A DNA stretch of 32,704 bases from [Clostridium] polysaccharolyticum (GTDB lineage: Bacteria > Bacillota > Clostridia > Lachnospirales > Lachnospiraceae), in contig NZ_FOHN01000030.1 of the NCBI RefSeq assembly GCF_900111595.1, forward strand, positions 1 to 32,704, read 5' to 3'. The notes below the pieces were generated by a model, which searched no databases, was not told the DNA's origin, and saw nothing but the letters and a program-made list of their open reading frames with translations. Numbering within the stretch: position 1 is the first letter of the stretch; every line of letters begins with the position of its first letter. The position numbers were made by a program, and so were the translations under genes. Positions 7,320-16,078 of the stretch are shown one piece after another.

Positions 7320-10300
7320 TTACTTCACTCCTAAATATTTTTTTGCCCATTTCATTGCATCTTTATAGTATTTGTTATTCTTTCCTATACTATTAATCTT
7401 GTTCATTTTATTTGGTCCATGCTCTATATAATATTGTTCTATTGCTCTGGCTTGATTTCGAGTTAAATTGCTATGCTGTATTCTAAGTCTAGAAAAACCT
7501 TTGCCATTTTTATTATGTTGATATAACCTCAAATCAATGGTCTGTTTTGTAATTCCCGTGTAAACAGCTTTTCCTCCTTTTATTCCAAAATACACTTTAT
7601 TATTAGCAGCTCCTTTATTCAGCCAATTTTCAAAACCTGCTTTTCCACTTTCCTTTATAGAAACTCCATTGGAAATAGTTACCCTGCGTACGCTTTTATT
7701 TCTTGTTATCTTGGCAACCTTTCTTCCGCCAGACAGATCAATCCCTGTCAGCTTCTTGATCCTTGCATGACTGACTCCCATCTTGTCCATGCCCTTGGCA
7801 ACGGCTTTTGCTCCAAACTTGCAGACATATCTTGCGGCAAGGTCGCTTAGGAATCCAACGGCAAAGTCTTTCAGGGCTTTTTCACAGCTGTATTTCTTTC
7901 CCTGCTTCATCCAATTGATGATGACATCCCCAAATCCTGTAATGGCGGCGGTCAGTGTCTTGCTCTTAAAATGGAACAGGCTCTCTACTCCTGATCGTGT
8001 TGCCTGCCACCAGTTTACCTTGCTGAAGGATTCCTTGAAATTTCCTGCAGTTTTGCTGTTAAAGAAATAATTTGCTACGATCTGCATTCCCATGTCAAAC
8101 AGTGCGCCTGTTCCCATCTTGGCTATGGTTGCTACTGCTATATGTCCGCTTGGATCTATGTATTTGTGTGGATTGTTCTGCACATAAATGTAGGAATTCA
8201 GGCTTGCAGGATTCTGTGTATCTCCCTGATAGCAGTCCACACTTAAGAATCTTCCGTTCTCTGCATCATAGTATCTTGCCTTGGCATAGTACAGTCCTGT
8301 AGTTTCTTCGTATGCATGTCCTGTATAACCAAAAAGATTTCCAGATGTGTTTACTGCTTCTGGATATTCTGGATTGCCATACTCATCATAGGCAATTGTC
8401 GCTCCGCTCTTTCCTGTACTGGACAATATTTCTGTCACGCTGTGTTTCTCATCGGTTCTATAATAGCTTATCTTTCCACCAATTTCAACACTAACGGCTT
8501 CGTCTCTTGCAAATGTGAAAACAGAGGTTTTACCGCTTATGGTGTCTTTTGCCTGTATGATGTTGTGGCATGAAGATTCCCAGTCGACTGCATAGACTGT
8601 ATTGCCAGTTGTCTTTCCGTTGGTTTCGGTCTTTGTCTGGATGCGGTTTCCTTCCCCGTCATAGGTGTACTGATCGGTTATGGTTTTGTCTTTTTGTCTG
8701 ATAACTGCCTTGGACATTTTGCCTGCGAAATCAAAAGTATATGTCTTTTTTACTTCCCCGTTTTCTCTGACTTCAGTCTGATTTCCCCTGCTGTCATAGG
8801 CATAGGTGACATGGTCTGATCCCTGTCTGGTCTCTATAAGCTCATTTAAGCGGTTATAGGTATACCAGATGGTGTCTTTGCCAGTTTCCTTTTTCTGGAT
8901 ACGATTATGGAAGACATCAAAGACATAGGTTCTGGTTCCGTTCCTGTCAGTGGCACCTGTCAACTGGTCCAGTGCATCATAGGTGTAGTGTGCAGTTTCG
9001 GTTGTTCCTTCGGATATTCTGGTTTCCTGTATGCGGTTTCCGTTTTTGTCGTAGGCATAGTGGTATGTCTCCTGATTTCCAGTTCCCGATTCCACCCGTT
9101 TTGTTAGCTGTCCGTTTTTATCATAGGTGTAAGTGGATTTTGCCCCGTTTGGAAGTTTTTTTGTTTTCAGGTGATTTTCTGCATCGTAAGTGTAGGTAGT
9201 GATACCTTTTTGGGTATCGGCTGTTTTGGTAATGTTTCCTTTTGCATCATAGGTATATTGAACTTTTGTTTTGTCTGGATAGGTAATGGTTTTCTTCTGC
9301 CCCAGTTTTGTCCAGGTATACTGGATGGTCTGCTTTTTGGCATCAATTGCTTTTATTAGATTTCCATTTTTGTCGTATTCATAGGTGGTGGTTCCGTTCC
9401 AGTCTGTCATGGTTTTTGGCTGGTCGGTGGCGGTGTAGGTCCAGCTTACGGTTTTGCCGTCTGGATAAATGGTCTTTAACAGGTTGCCTGCCTTGTCATA
9501 TTGATAGATAGTTGTTTTCTCGTCTTTTCCAGTTTCTTTTATAAGTCTGCCTTCTGCATCATAAGCATACGTAATGGTTCTGCCCTCTGCATCGGTTACT
9601 TTTGTCAGCTGTCCGTTCTTGTCGTAAGCGTAAGCTGTGATCTGGTCTTCACTGGATGAATTTCCTTTCTGCACCTGCTTTGTCAGATTTCCTTTTTTGT
9701 CATAAGTATAGGCTGTGACAGCTCCAAGTGCATCGGTTACTTTTGTCAGATTGTTTGCCTTGTTATAGGCATACTTCGTTCTGTTGCCGTTGGCATCGGT
9801 TTTCTGCCAGACATTTCCTCGTTTGTCGTAGATGTAGCTAGTCTTTCCGCCTAGAGCATCTGTTTTTGTCAGTAACTGGTCTGCCTTGTCGTAGGTGCAA
9901 GTGGTAGTTGCTCCCAGACTGTCGGTTGTGCTTGTTACATTTCCGTTTTTGTCATAGGCATAAGTGGTACTGTTGCCACTGGCATCGGTTGTGCTTATCA
10001 GGAGTCCGCTTGTATTGTACTCATTTTTTACGGTTTTCCCTAGTGCATTGGTGATGGCAGTCTGGTTGCCCATGGCATCATATTGGTAGGTGGTGCTGTT
10101 GCCACTAGCATCAGTTTCAGTCAAGACGTTGCCATTGCCGTCATAGGTATAGGTGATGGTACTGCCATTAGCGTCAGTGGCTGTCAGAATCTGATTTTCT
10201 TTGTCATAGGTATAGGCTGTAGTGTTCCCATTGGCATCGGTTACATTGGTGATATTTCCGTTTTGGTCGTACTGCCAGCGAGTGCTATTGCCTAAGGCAT

Positions 10301-13300
10301 CTGTTTCCTTTATTTTTCTTCCTGCTTTATCATACTGGAAGGATATCTTATATCCCAATGCATCGGTTTCACTGGATTCCAGTCCTGCCTTGTTATAAGC
10401 GGTTTTCGTTACGGCTTTGTTGGCATCGATAGTTTTAATCAGTCTGCCCAGTTTGTCATAGACATACTTTGTCACGCCTCCATTTCCGTCTGTTTCCGTC
10501 AATGTTCTTCCTAAGGCATCGTAAGTATAGGTGGCAGTGCTTCCGGATGCATCGGTTTTTGTCAGAACCTGCCCCAGTTTGTCGTAGGTATACGTGGTGG
10601 CATTCCCAAGTTCATCCGTTTCTTTTAGAATGTTTCCGTTTTTATCGTATGCATAGGTTTTCTTCCCGCCGTTGGCATCGGTTTCGCTTTCCAGTCTGCC
10701 TAAGGCATCATAGGTATATCTGGTTATGCCTCCGTCTGGTGCTGTGATTCTGGTCTGGTTGCCCATTTTGTCATAAGCATAGGTTTCTTTACCTCCAGAT
10801 GCACGAATCATCTGACTTTGGTATCCAGTTGTTTTGTTATAGATGTAGGCAGTCACATTTCCGTTTTTATCTGTCTCTTTGGTAACCTTGCCATCCTTGT
10901 TATAGGCTGTTTTTTCTGTAAAGCCTAAGGCATCCGTTGTCTTAGTCAGATTTCCGTTTTTGTCATAGGCATACTTGGTAGTTCCACCGTTGGCATCCGT
11001 TATAGAGGTGGTCTGGTTTAATGCATTGTACTTGTAAGTGACGGTGTTTCCGATGCCATCTGTGATGGTTTTGTTGTTTCCTCTGGCATCGTAGGTTCTG
11101 GTTTCGGTTGTACCGTCTGGCATGACGGTTTTGGTCAGCCAGCCTTTTTTGTTATAGATGTAGGTGGTGACATTGCCAAGGGCATCGGTTTCTTTGGTTT
11201 GATTTCCATTTTTGTCGTAGGTGTAGGTAGTGGTGCTGCCAAGGGCATCCGTTGTAGATGTTATCTGTCCACGTTCATTATACGTATTGACTGTGACATT
11301 TCCCAAAGCATCCGTTGTGGAAAGCAGGTTTCCATTGGCATCGTACTTGTATTCCGTTTCATTTCCTGCTTTGTCTGTGGATCTGGTATAAGATTCTCTG
11401 GACAGGGACAGATACTGAGGTTCTTCGTCTTCCTGTGGATCTGGATCAATGCTTTCTGCTAGGGATAGCGGAATCCTTCCGTACACCCAGCGGTCTTTCA
11501 GGAATACCGCTATCTGGTTCCAGTCTTCGTAGTCTATGCTGTCTGGATTCATGGAAAAATCGTTTGCCTGTACGTAGTCGGTCCAGTTTTCCCTGTGGAT
11601 ACGCACATGCAGTTCCAAGTATTCTCCTGGCTGTATGCTCCGATCATCTCTAGCAAATCCAATGTCTGCAATGCACTTTGTTTCCAGATTGGTTTCGTTG
11701 ACTTCTGTAAACTGGCAGGTTATTTCCTTTCTGTCTATGATAGACTGGAACTCATTTCCAATTCCTGCCCAGTCTGGTTCGAAAATCTGATTTTCCGGAC
11801 CATCTGCTGTATAAAAATAATTTAAGCGAAGGTCAGACAGACGAATGGGTTCTTCGCTTGTGTTGTACAGACGGAATTTTGGTGAAATTTCATTGCTCCG
11901 GTTCTTTCTACTTCGGTTATACATCTGGACACGGACTGGCGTACAGGTATCATCTGCATAGTCCATCTGTTCGGATTCTGCTTTTTCCTCTTCTTCCGGA
12001 CAGTCTTCTCCCCATACTTTTACACCGTCCACATACACTTCTGCTTTTTTCCAGTCTATGTATGCATGCCCTGAGTTAGCGGAATAATCATTGGTCAGGT
12101 CGTAGCTGCTCCAGTCCTTTTTGGCTGCCCTGACATGAAGGGTTACAGCTCCTCCGATATCCAGATAACCGGCTTCTTTGGAAAATCCAATTTCCAGACA
12201 GGTATCGGCACCCTCATATGGCTTGTCCAGCTTATGGAAAGTTCCAGTTACATTCCCAGCTCCGATTTCTGACCAGTCGCACCAGAAGTTCTGTGGCTCT
12301 TCTCCGTCTGCTGTATAGTAATACCGTATGGTTACGTCTTTTAGGGCTGTCATGTTTTCACCCAGATTTACTACTTTCATCATTGGGTGGATTGTAGTTC
12401 CACAGGTGTTACCGTTTTCTGCATTATACATCTTTAGTTTCAGCCGATTGATTCCTTTTGGAACCATGTCTTCTTCATAACTTCCTGTATATACATCTGG
12501 ATGGTTTTCTCTGATACTCTGATCGGCCTGCCTGTTGGATGTATTGCCTGTATGGGAAGTTTTCTGGCTTTTTATAAGGGTTCCTGTTCCGTCAATTTCT
12601 CCCTTTCCCCATACCAGATTTCCTTTGTAAAATACATCCACACCATCAAAACAGGAAAGTCTCGGTGCAAGATTCTGGGAATAATCATCCCCTGGTTTAA
12701 ATATAGTCCAGTTATCTTTTCCGATTCTGGTATGAAAATCTATATATTGATTGCTTTCTAAGTTTCCTGCTTCCTTCTGGAACCCTATTTCCATGTAACA
12801 GTCTACTCCTTTTACAGGATTATCTAATTTTATAAATTTTCCTGTCAGGCTGCTGATTGAAATTTTATTGGAATCACAGACTGCCGCATGGTCACAGAAG
12901 AAGTTTAATGCTCTTTCCCCATCAATGGTAAAATAGTAGCGTAAGGTCAGATCTTCTAGTTCAATCTTCTTTTTGCTGGTATTGGTGATATGGAACTGAG
13001 GATACAGGGTATTGTTTTCCTGATCGCCAGTGCAGGTATTCCTGTTATAGGTTTTCAGTTCCAGAATACCTGGTTTTGTTTCCAGCAGTTTTACATTTTT
13101 GCCCAACCCTAAAGAAGCAGGTTTTGCCTTTGTTTTATTGCTTTTTTCATCATAGTAGTAAGTTATGGTTCCGTCTGCATATTCTTCGGATTCAATCCGG
13201 TAATCTTCTGTATAATGAAACTTCATGGTGTTGCCATTGGGTTCTGTACAGGCAATAATTCTTTTTTTGTCATCATAACGGTATGTATAGGTGCTTCCCT

Positions 13301-14906
13301 GTATAGTCTGGCTTGTCACCCTGTTCTGGCTGTCGTACTCGGTCTGGTACAGAACAACTTTTTCCGGACTTACTACTTTGTTTAAACGGTTTTCTGCGTC
13401 ATAGGCATAGGCCGTTTTGTTCCCTTTAGCATCTGTAAAACTGGTTAAAAGCCCATTGGCATAGCTGTACTGGATTTCTCGGTTTCCGCTGTCTTTTATG
13501 GATTTTATCCTTCCATCTTTCTGATAATGGAATGTAAGAAAACCGCTGATGCTCTCCACTTTTGTCAGCAATCCATCGGTGTAACTGTATTGTATGGCAT
13601 TTCCATTGAGATCCCTGATTTCTTTTAGTTTTCCATTTCCTGCAAATTCATAAATGCTAGTTCCATCCATTGTGAGGGTATAGGTTCCATCTGTATTTGC
13701 TTTCAGTTCCCTCGCTAGTCCTTCTGGCTTCTCATAGGAACCGTCACCCTTTCTAGTGTAGTATTCCATATGGCCGTCTTCCATACGGATCGTAATGGCA
13801 TTTCCCATATCCTGCAGGAAAAAGGTACAGGAATCAGACCAGTTTATTCCAAATTCATGAAAGCTTGTGCTCCTAGAATTATAGGTTCTGGACAAGGTTA
13901 ATGGCATGGCTCCATCCAGATGCAAATCTTCCGTTTCATATACATTGTTACCTAGTGTCAGACTTGCGGGATTCATGGATGCGATCTGCTGCAGCTGGTC
14001 AATTATGCCTAAATGCTGGCTAACTTCTGTATTGTCTGACTTTGGCTTTGGCTTGACCACAAGGGAAGGATTTATAATGAGAAGGTTTTTGCCTACCAGT
14101 TCCCCGCTATTTTTATAGGTTTCGTAGATTCCATTGTCTTTCCGGATGGCAGAATCTTTCTTATAATCTCCATAGTAGGCAGATGCAAGATATTCCAGAC
14201 GGTCGGTTATACGGAATGTATGCATAGCTGCCAAAATATGGCCTGTTGCGGTTCCAGATTTCTTTTGGATCGTGGCTTTCAGGTCATAGAAACTATATGC
14301 CGACATGGTTACTTTGGCATACCAGAGATTGTCCTGAATTACAGCATTCTTGACAGTTTCCTCTGTTCCATCTTTTGTACAGGACAGCGTTACATTCTTA
14401 ATGCCTTGGTTTTTGCCGCCTTTTCCGTAGACTTTATATTCATTTGACTGGATATTGGGTGCAATATAGATTTCCTGTGTATTCCCGCTGATAACGGTTA
14501 CACTGGTAATAGATTTGTATTTTTTATATTTGTCAGCTGGCTCTATAATGACTTTGTATGTTCCACTGCTTACAGAATTTCCGTTCTGGTCCTTTCCGTC
14601 CCAGACAATCCTGTGGGGCACATAGCCGCCTTTGTATACTTTGTTTTCTGCAAGGGTTGCAATGACTTTTTTTCCATCTTTTATGTAAATATTCACTGGA
14701 TGCCTGTTTTCCAGATTAAAGGTAATGTCCGCTTTTTCCCCTTCACTTGGAACAAATATTTGCGGTTCTGCTTTTACAAATTTGGTCTTTGTATCTGTGT
14801 CTGCTGCTTTTAAGTTTAGCGGCAAGCCTGTTACGGTAATTGCCACGCATAAAAGCAGGCACAGCATTTTTCTGGCTGTGGTTCTTTTCACATAGAATCT
14901 TTTCAT
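7320..14906 (-). CDS. secreted RHS/YD-repeat polymorphic toxin with CBM3 modules and GIY-YIG-like tip
   Basis: This 2528-residue WapA/RHS-type protein should be exported and deliver a C-terminal toxin to rival cells. In order: basic N-terminus and hydrophobic signal peptide (about 1-34, ending LKAA); FlgD-Ig-like domain (58-125); DUF6531-like segment with the LTLSRTYNSR box (331-395); first YD repeats (422-590); three CBM3-like modules (612-768, 820-967, 988-1144); a long array of 21-residue YD repeats (1170 to about 2190); the RHS core GYTGHAYEE to NNPHKYIDPSGH (2193-2252); a hydrophobic linker; and a GIY-YIG-like nuclease domain (2436-2528). The ATG has an ideal AGGAGG. Export would be through SecA, also in this window. 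GC is near 50% in the body but about 30% in the tip, as when tips are exchanged by recombination. No frameshift is seen, so the gene looks intact. Confidence 0.93.
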   Translation of the reverse strand: MKRFYVKRTTARKMLCLLLCVAITVTGLPLNLKAADTDTKTKFVKAEPQIFVPSEGEKADITFNLENRHPVNIYIKDGKKVIATLAENKVYKGGYVPHRIVWDGKDQNGNSVSSGTYKVIIEPADKYKKYKSITSVTVISGNTQEIYIAPNIQSNEYKVYGKGGKNQGIKNVTLSCTKDGTEETVKNAVIQDNLWYAKVTMSAYSFYDLKATIQKKSGTATGHILAAMHTFRITDRLEYLASAYYGDYKKDSAIRKDNGIYETYKNSGELVGKNLLIINPSLVVKPKPKSDNTEVSQHLGIIDQLQQIASMNPASLTLGNNVYETEDLHLDGAMPLTLSRTYNSRSTSFHEFGINWSDSCTFFLQDMGNAITIRMEDGHMEYYTRKGDGSYEKPEGLARELKANTDGTYTLTMDGTSIYEFAGNGKLKEIRDLNGNAIQYSYTDGLLTKVESISGFLTFHYQKDGRIKSIKDSGNREIQYSYANGLLTSFTDAKGNKTAYAYDAENRLNKVVSPEKVVLYQTEYDSQNRVTSQTIQGSTYTYRYDDKKRIIACTEPNGNTMKFHYTEDYRIESEEYADGTITYYYDEKSNKTKAKPASLGLGKNVKLLETKPGILELKTYNRNTCTGDQENNTLYPQFHITNTSKKKIELEDLTLRYYFTIDGERALNFFCDHAAVCDSNKISISSLTGKFIKLDNPVKGVDCYMEIGFQKEAGNLESNQYIDFHTRIGKDNWTIFKPGDDYSQNLAPRLSCFDGVDVFYKGNLVWGKGEIDGTGTLIKSQKTSHTGNTSNRQADQSIRENHPDVYTGSYEEDMVPKGINRLKLKMYNAENGNTCGTTIHPMMKVVNLGENMTALKDVTIRYYYTADGEEPQNFWCDWSEIGAGNVTGTFHKLDKPYEGADTCLEIGFSKEAGYLDIGGAVTLHVRAAKKDWSSYDLTNDYSANSGHAYIDWKKAEVYVDGVKVWGEDCPEEEEKAESEQMDYADDTCTPVRVQMYNRSRKNRSNEISPKFRLYNTSEEPIRLSDLRLNYFYTADGPENQIFEPDWAGIGNEFQSIIDRKEITCQFTEVNETNLETKCIADIGFARDDRSIQPGEYLELHVRIHRENWTDYVQANDFSMNPDSIDYEDWNQIAVFLKDRWVYGRIPLSLAESIDPDPQEDEEPQYLSLSRESYTRSTDKAGNETEYKYDANGNLLSTTDALGNVTVNTYNERGQITSTTDALGSTTTYTYDKNGNQTKETDALGNVTTYIYNKKGWLTKTVMPDGTTETRTYDARGNNKTITDGIGNTVTYKYNALNQTTSITDANGGTTKYAYDKNGNLTKTTDALGFTEKTAYNKDGKVTKETDKNGNVTAYIYNKTTGYQSQMIRASGGKETYAYDKMGNQTRITAPDGGITRYTYDALGRLESETDANGGKKTYAYDKNGNILKETDELGNATTYTYDKLGQVLTKTDASGSTATYTYDALGRTLTETDGNGGVTKYVYDKLGRLIKTIDANKAVTKTAYNKAGLESSETDALGYKISFQYDKAGRKIKETDALGNSTRWQYDQNGNITNVTDANGNTTAYTYDKENQILTATDANGSTITYTYDGNGNVLTETDASGNSTTYQYDAMGNQTAITNALGKTVKNEYNTSGLLISTTDASGNSTTYAYDKNGNVTSTTDSLGATTTCTYDKADQLLTKTDALGGKTSYIYDKRGNVWQKTDANGNRTKYAYNKANNLTKVTDALGAVTAYTYDKKGNLTKQVQKGNSSSEDQITAYAYDKNGQLTKVTDAEGRTITYAYDAEGRLIKETGKDEKTTIYQYDKAGNLLKTIYPDGKTVSWTYTATDQPKTMTDWNGTTTYEYDKNGNLIKAIDAKKQTIQYTWTKLGQKKTITYPDKTKVQYTYDAKGNITKTADTQKGITTYTYDAENHLKTKKLPNGAKSTYTYDKNGQLTKRVESGTGNQETYHYAYDKNGNRIQETRISEGTTETAHYTYDALDQLTGATDRNGTRTYVFDVFHNRIQKKETGKDTIWYTYNRLNELIETRQGSDHVTYAYDSRGNQTEVRENGEVKKTYTFDFAGKMSKAVIRQKDKTITDQYTYDGEGNRIQTKTETNGKTTGNTVYAVDWESSCHNIIQAKDTISGKTSVFTFARDEAVSVEIGGKISYYRTDEKHSVTEILSSTGKSGATIAYDEYGNPEYPEAVNTSGNLFGYTGHAYEETTGLYYAKARYYDAENGRFLSVDCYQGDTQNPASLNSYIYVQNNPHKYIDPSGHIAVATIAKMGTGALFDMGMQIVANYFFNSKTAGNFKESFSKVNWWQATRSGVESLFHFKSKTLTAAITGFGDVIINWMKQGKKYSCEKALKDFAVGFLSDLAARYVCKFGAKAVAKGMDKMGVSHARIKKLTGIDLSGGRKVAKITRNKSVRRVTISNGVSIKESGKAGFENWLNKGAANNKVYFGIKGGKAVYTGITKQTIDLRLYQHNKNGKGFSRLRIQHSNLTRNQARAIEQYYIEHGPNKMNKINSIGKNNKYYKDAMKWAKKYLGVK
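7323..7601 (-). other. GIY-YIG-like nuclease toxin domain (C-terminal tip)
   Basis: The last ~93 residues contain VYFGIKGG followed by VYTGIT (Y2439 and Y2449-x-G2451, matching the GIY..YIG pair). An Arg in IDLRLYQH (R2460) and a Glu in ARAIEQYY (E2490) match the family's catalytic Arg and Glu. From established knowledge, GIY-YIG domains are metal-dependent nucleases and occur as toxin tips. Whether this one cuts DNA or RNA cannot be told from sequence. Confidence 0.75.
8307..11399 (-). repeat. YD/RHS repeat array (about 63-bp units)
   Basis: Protein units of about 21 residues follow the pattern TD-ALGN-x-TTYTYDKNGNLTK, so the DNA shows an imperfect 63-bp periodicity. Established RHS structures form a beta-cage that encloses the toxin. 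A shorter set of such repeats lies earlier in the gene at about 13137-13643. Near-identical units make slippage or assembly collapse possible. Confidence 0.9.
11475..11945 (-). other. CBM3-like module 3 of the RHS protein
   Basis: Residues 988-1144 follow the CBM3 pattern: VQMYNRSR start, LRLNYFYTADG, DWAGIG, ADIGFARDD, NDFSMN, YEDWNQIAVFLKDRWVYG. It is the most divergent of the three modules: the usual RYYYT reads NYFYT and the closing VWG reads VYG. Confidence 0.8.
12006..12449 (-). other. CBM3-like module 2 of the RHS protein
   Basis: Residues 820-967 match family 3 carbohydrate-binding modules closely: LKMYNAENG start, IRYYYTADG, FWCDWSEIG, NVTGTFHKL, ADTCLEIGF, NDYSANSG, YIDWKKAEVYVDGVKVWG. 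Known CBM3 domains bind crystalline cellulose or act as structural modules; which applies here is unknown. Confidence 0.85.
12603..13073 (-). other. CBM3-like module 1 of the RHS protein
   Basis: Residues 612-768 carry the CBM3 pattern: LELKTYNRNT start, LRYYFTIDG, FFCDHAAV, DCYMEIGF, DDYSQNL, VDVFYKGNLVWG. It interrupts the RHS region between the short early YD block and the long later one. A linker rich in Ser, Thr and Gln joins it to module 2. Confidence 0.85.
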
Positions 14907-14961
14907 TGGATTCCTCCTTTTTCTAAATTAAGTAATACTGAACCTGACTTATTGTATTTTT

Positions 14962-14985
14962 ATTATATCGTATAATCCATAGTGA
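14962..14985 (-). promoter_or_regulatory. candidate promoter of rhs
   Basis: A perfect -10 TATAAT (14962-14967) lies about 55 bp upstream of the rhs start. The best -35 at a 17-bp spacing is only TTTAAT, so the promoter is weak or activator-dependent. Confidence 0.45.
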
Positions 14986-15073
14986 TTAAACAGTTTTTTC
15001 AGAAAAATAAATGATATCTCCAAAGAAAGGATATTTGCTAGATAATTCCACTCAAAAGAATGTTTTTGGCCAA

Positions 15074-15124
15074 TTAAAAAATGAGATGTCATGCAATATG
15101 GATTATGCTTGCATAAGCATCTCA
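15074..15124 (-). terminator. intrinsic terminator of ribU
   Basis: On the minus strand TGAGATG pairs with CATCTCA, enclosing an inner ATGCAA/TTGCAT stem. The hairpin is followed directly by ATTTTTTA. It lies about 20 bp after the ribU stop and isolates ribU from the rhs gene. Confidence 0.8.
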
Positions 15125-15143
15125 AATTTTATAGAAATATTAG

Positions 15144-15794
15144 TTAATTCTGAAATGTTCTTCTTAATAACTTATAAATATAATAGCCAATAACCGAAAC
15201 ATATGTTCCTTTGAATAAATTAAAAGGTGAAATCCCAATTATAACAAGCTTTGCTGCATTATCAATTGCTGGAATGACTGTTTGCCCAAGTGCAACTACA
15301 TTTTTCATTCCTTTCATAAAACCAGCATACAATGGAAGCAATATAAAATAATTCATTAATGCTCCTGTAATAATCATTGCAATTGTTCCTATCCCAAAGC
15401 TTAACAATGTCTTTCCTTTTGTTTTCCGGAATAATCCACATGCCGTAATCATAAATGCCGAAGATATTACAAAATTAGCAAATTCCCCTACTCCACCAGT
15501 TGTCGTATCGGTTATTACTTTCATCAGATTCTTAATCAGTTCTATCATTACTGCAGTGACTGGTCCGTATGCTAATCCTGCCACCACTGCAGGAATATCG
15601 CTAAATTCAACTTCCAAAAAATCTAAGTATTTGAATGGCAAATGCATCAGCATAAGTACGTAAGACAATGCTGAAAACATAGCAATTATAACCATCTGTC
15701 TTGTCGTAAATACTTTCGTTTCTTTTGCAGCATTAACAATCGTTACATTGTTATTGCCGCTTACATTTACTTTCGCTGAAATATTGTCTCTCAT
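15144..15794 (-). CDS. ribU: ECF transporter S component, riboflavin type
   Basis: S components are the substrate-binding membrane subunits of energy-coupling factor vitamin importers; they share the EcfA/EcfT module, which is not in this window. The 216-residue protein has a polar N-terminus, then about six hydrophobic segments starting near residue 30 (VIIAMFSALSYVLMLM). It contains the RibU-like stretch LDFLEVEFSDIPAVVAGL followed by YGPVTAV. The substrate call rests on the FMN riboswitch directly upstream plus this similarity; by motif alone another vitamin could not be excluded. RBS AAGGAGG lies about 10 nt before the ATG. Monocistronic, with its own promoter and terminator. Confidence 0.9.
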   Translation of the reverse strand: MRDNISAKVNVSGNNNVTIVNAAKETKVFTTRQMVIIAMFSALSYVLMLMHLPFKYLDFLEVEFSDIPAVVAGLAYGPVTAVMIELIKNLMKVITDTTTGGVGEFANFVISSAFMITACGLFRKTKGKTLLSFGIGTIAMIITGALMNYFILLPLYAGFMKGMKNVVALGQTVIPAIDNAAKLVIIGISPFNLFKGTYVSVIGYYIYKLLRRTFQN

Positions 15795-15869
15795 TTTAAG
15801 TACATCCTCCTTATGGAAGTTCTACACTTGTATTGATTGTTCCATATGGGAATTGAAATGGATTGAACA

Positions 15870-15942
15870 GCGCCAGATGGGTGTCGCTGTCTTTTAGCTG
15901 TCGCTGTCTTTTAGCGACTATCTTCCTTACCCATCTGTGCGC
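15870..15942. repeat. large inverted repeat with inner hairpin in the ribU leader
   Basis: The arm GCGCCAGATGGGT (15870-15882) pairs with ACCCATCTGTGCGC (15929-15942), with one bulged base. Between them, GTCGCT and AGCGAC form a second perfect 6-bp stem (15900-15918). The whole 73 bp can fold as one branched structure in the 5' UTR of ribU. Confidence 0.75.
15882..15915. repeat. 17-bp tandem duplication
   Basis: The unit TGTCGCTGTCTTTTAGC occurs twice in direct succession (15882-15898 and 15899-15915) with no differences. It lies inside the large inverted repeat and is probably a recent slippage product. Confidence 0.9.
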
Positions 15943-15947
15943 ATCCT

Positions 15948-15974
15948 GTGCCCTTCTTTTTCAGGGCACTTTTT
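15948..15974 (+). terminator. terminator-like hairpin on the plus strand
   Basis: GTGCCCT (15948-15954) pairs with AGGGCAC (15963-15969) around an 8-nt loop and is followed on the plus strand by TTTTTAT. No plus-strand gene ends here. It could block antisense transcription into the riboswitch or simply be part of the ribU leader structure. Confidence 0.5.
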
Positions 15975-16020
15975 ATTTGATAGGGAAGGACTCGCAGAGG
16001 ACTTTCCTATCAAATAAAAA
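15970..16020. repeat. 19-bp inverted repeat after the riboswitch terminator
   Basis: The arms at 15970-15988 and 16002-16020 are complementary at 18 of 19 positions (the core is TTTGATAGG / CCTATCAAA), separated by 13 nt. One arm overlaps the T-run of the FMN-switch terminator, so the two structures share bases and may compete. Confidence 0.85.
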
Positions 16021-16055
16021 AAGAGACCTCTTCTTTCACTCTTCAAGGCCTCTTT
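16012..16055 (-). terminator. FMN-riboswitch terminator
   Basis: The minus strand has an 11-bp stem (AAAGAGGCCTT / GAGGTCTCTTT, with G-U pairs) closed by a 14-nt loop. It is followed by TTTTTATTT. It comes 23 nt after the riboswitch aptamer, the position expected for transcription attenuation when FMN is bound. Confidence 0.85.
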
Positions 16056-16078
16056 CTTTTATCATTTTATCCATTCCA

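Noticed and set aside
9171-10295. Plus-strand frames with Gly/Ile/Val-rich sequence opposite the YD repeats
   Set aside because: They are antisense shadows of the repeat array and share its 63-bp periodicity.
11261-11449. A minus-strand frame within rhs in another phase
   Set aside because: It lies wholly inside the continuous 2528-codon RHS frame and arises from repeat codon use.
15011-15193. A plus-strand 60-codon frame after rhs
   Set aside because: It overlaps the ribU terminator and the ribU 3' end, without RBS support.
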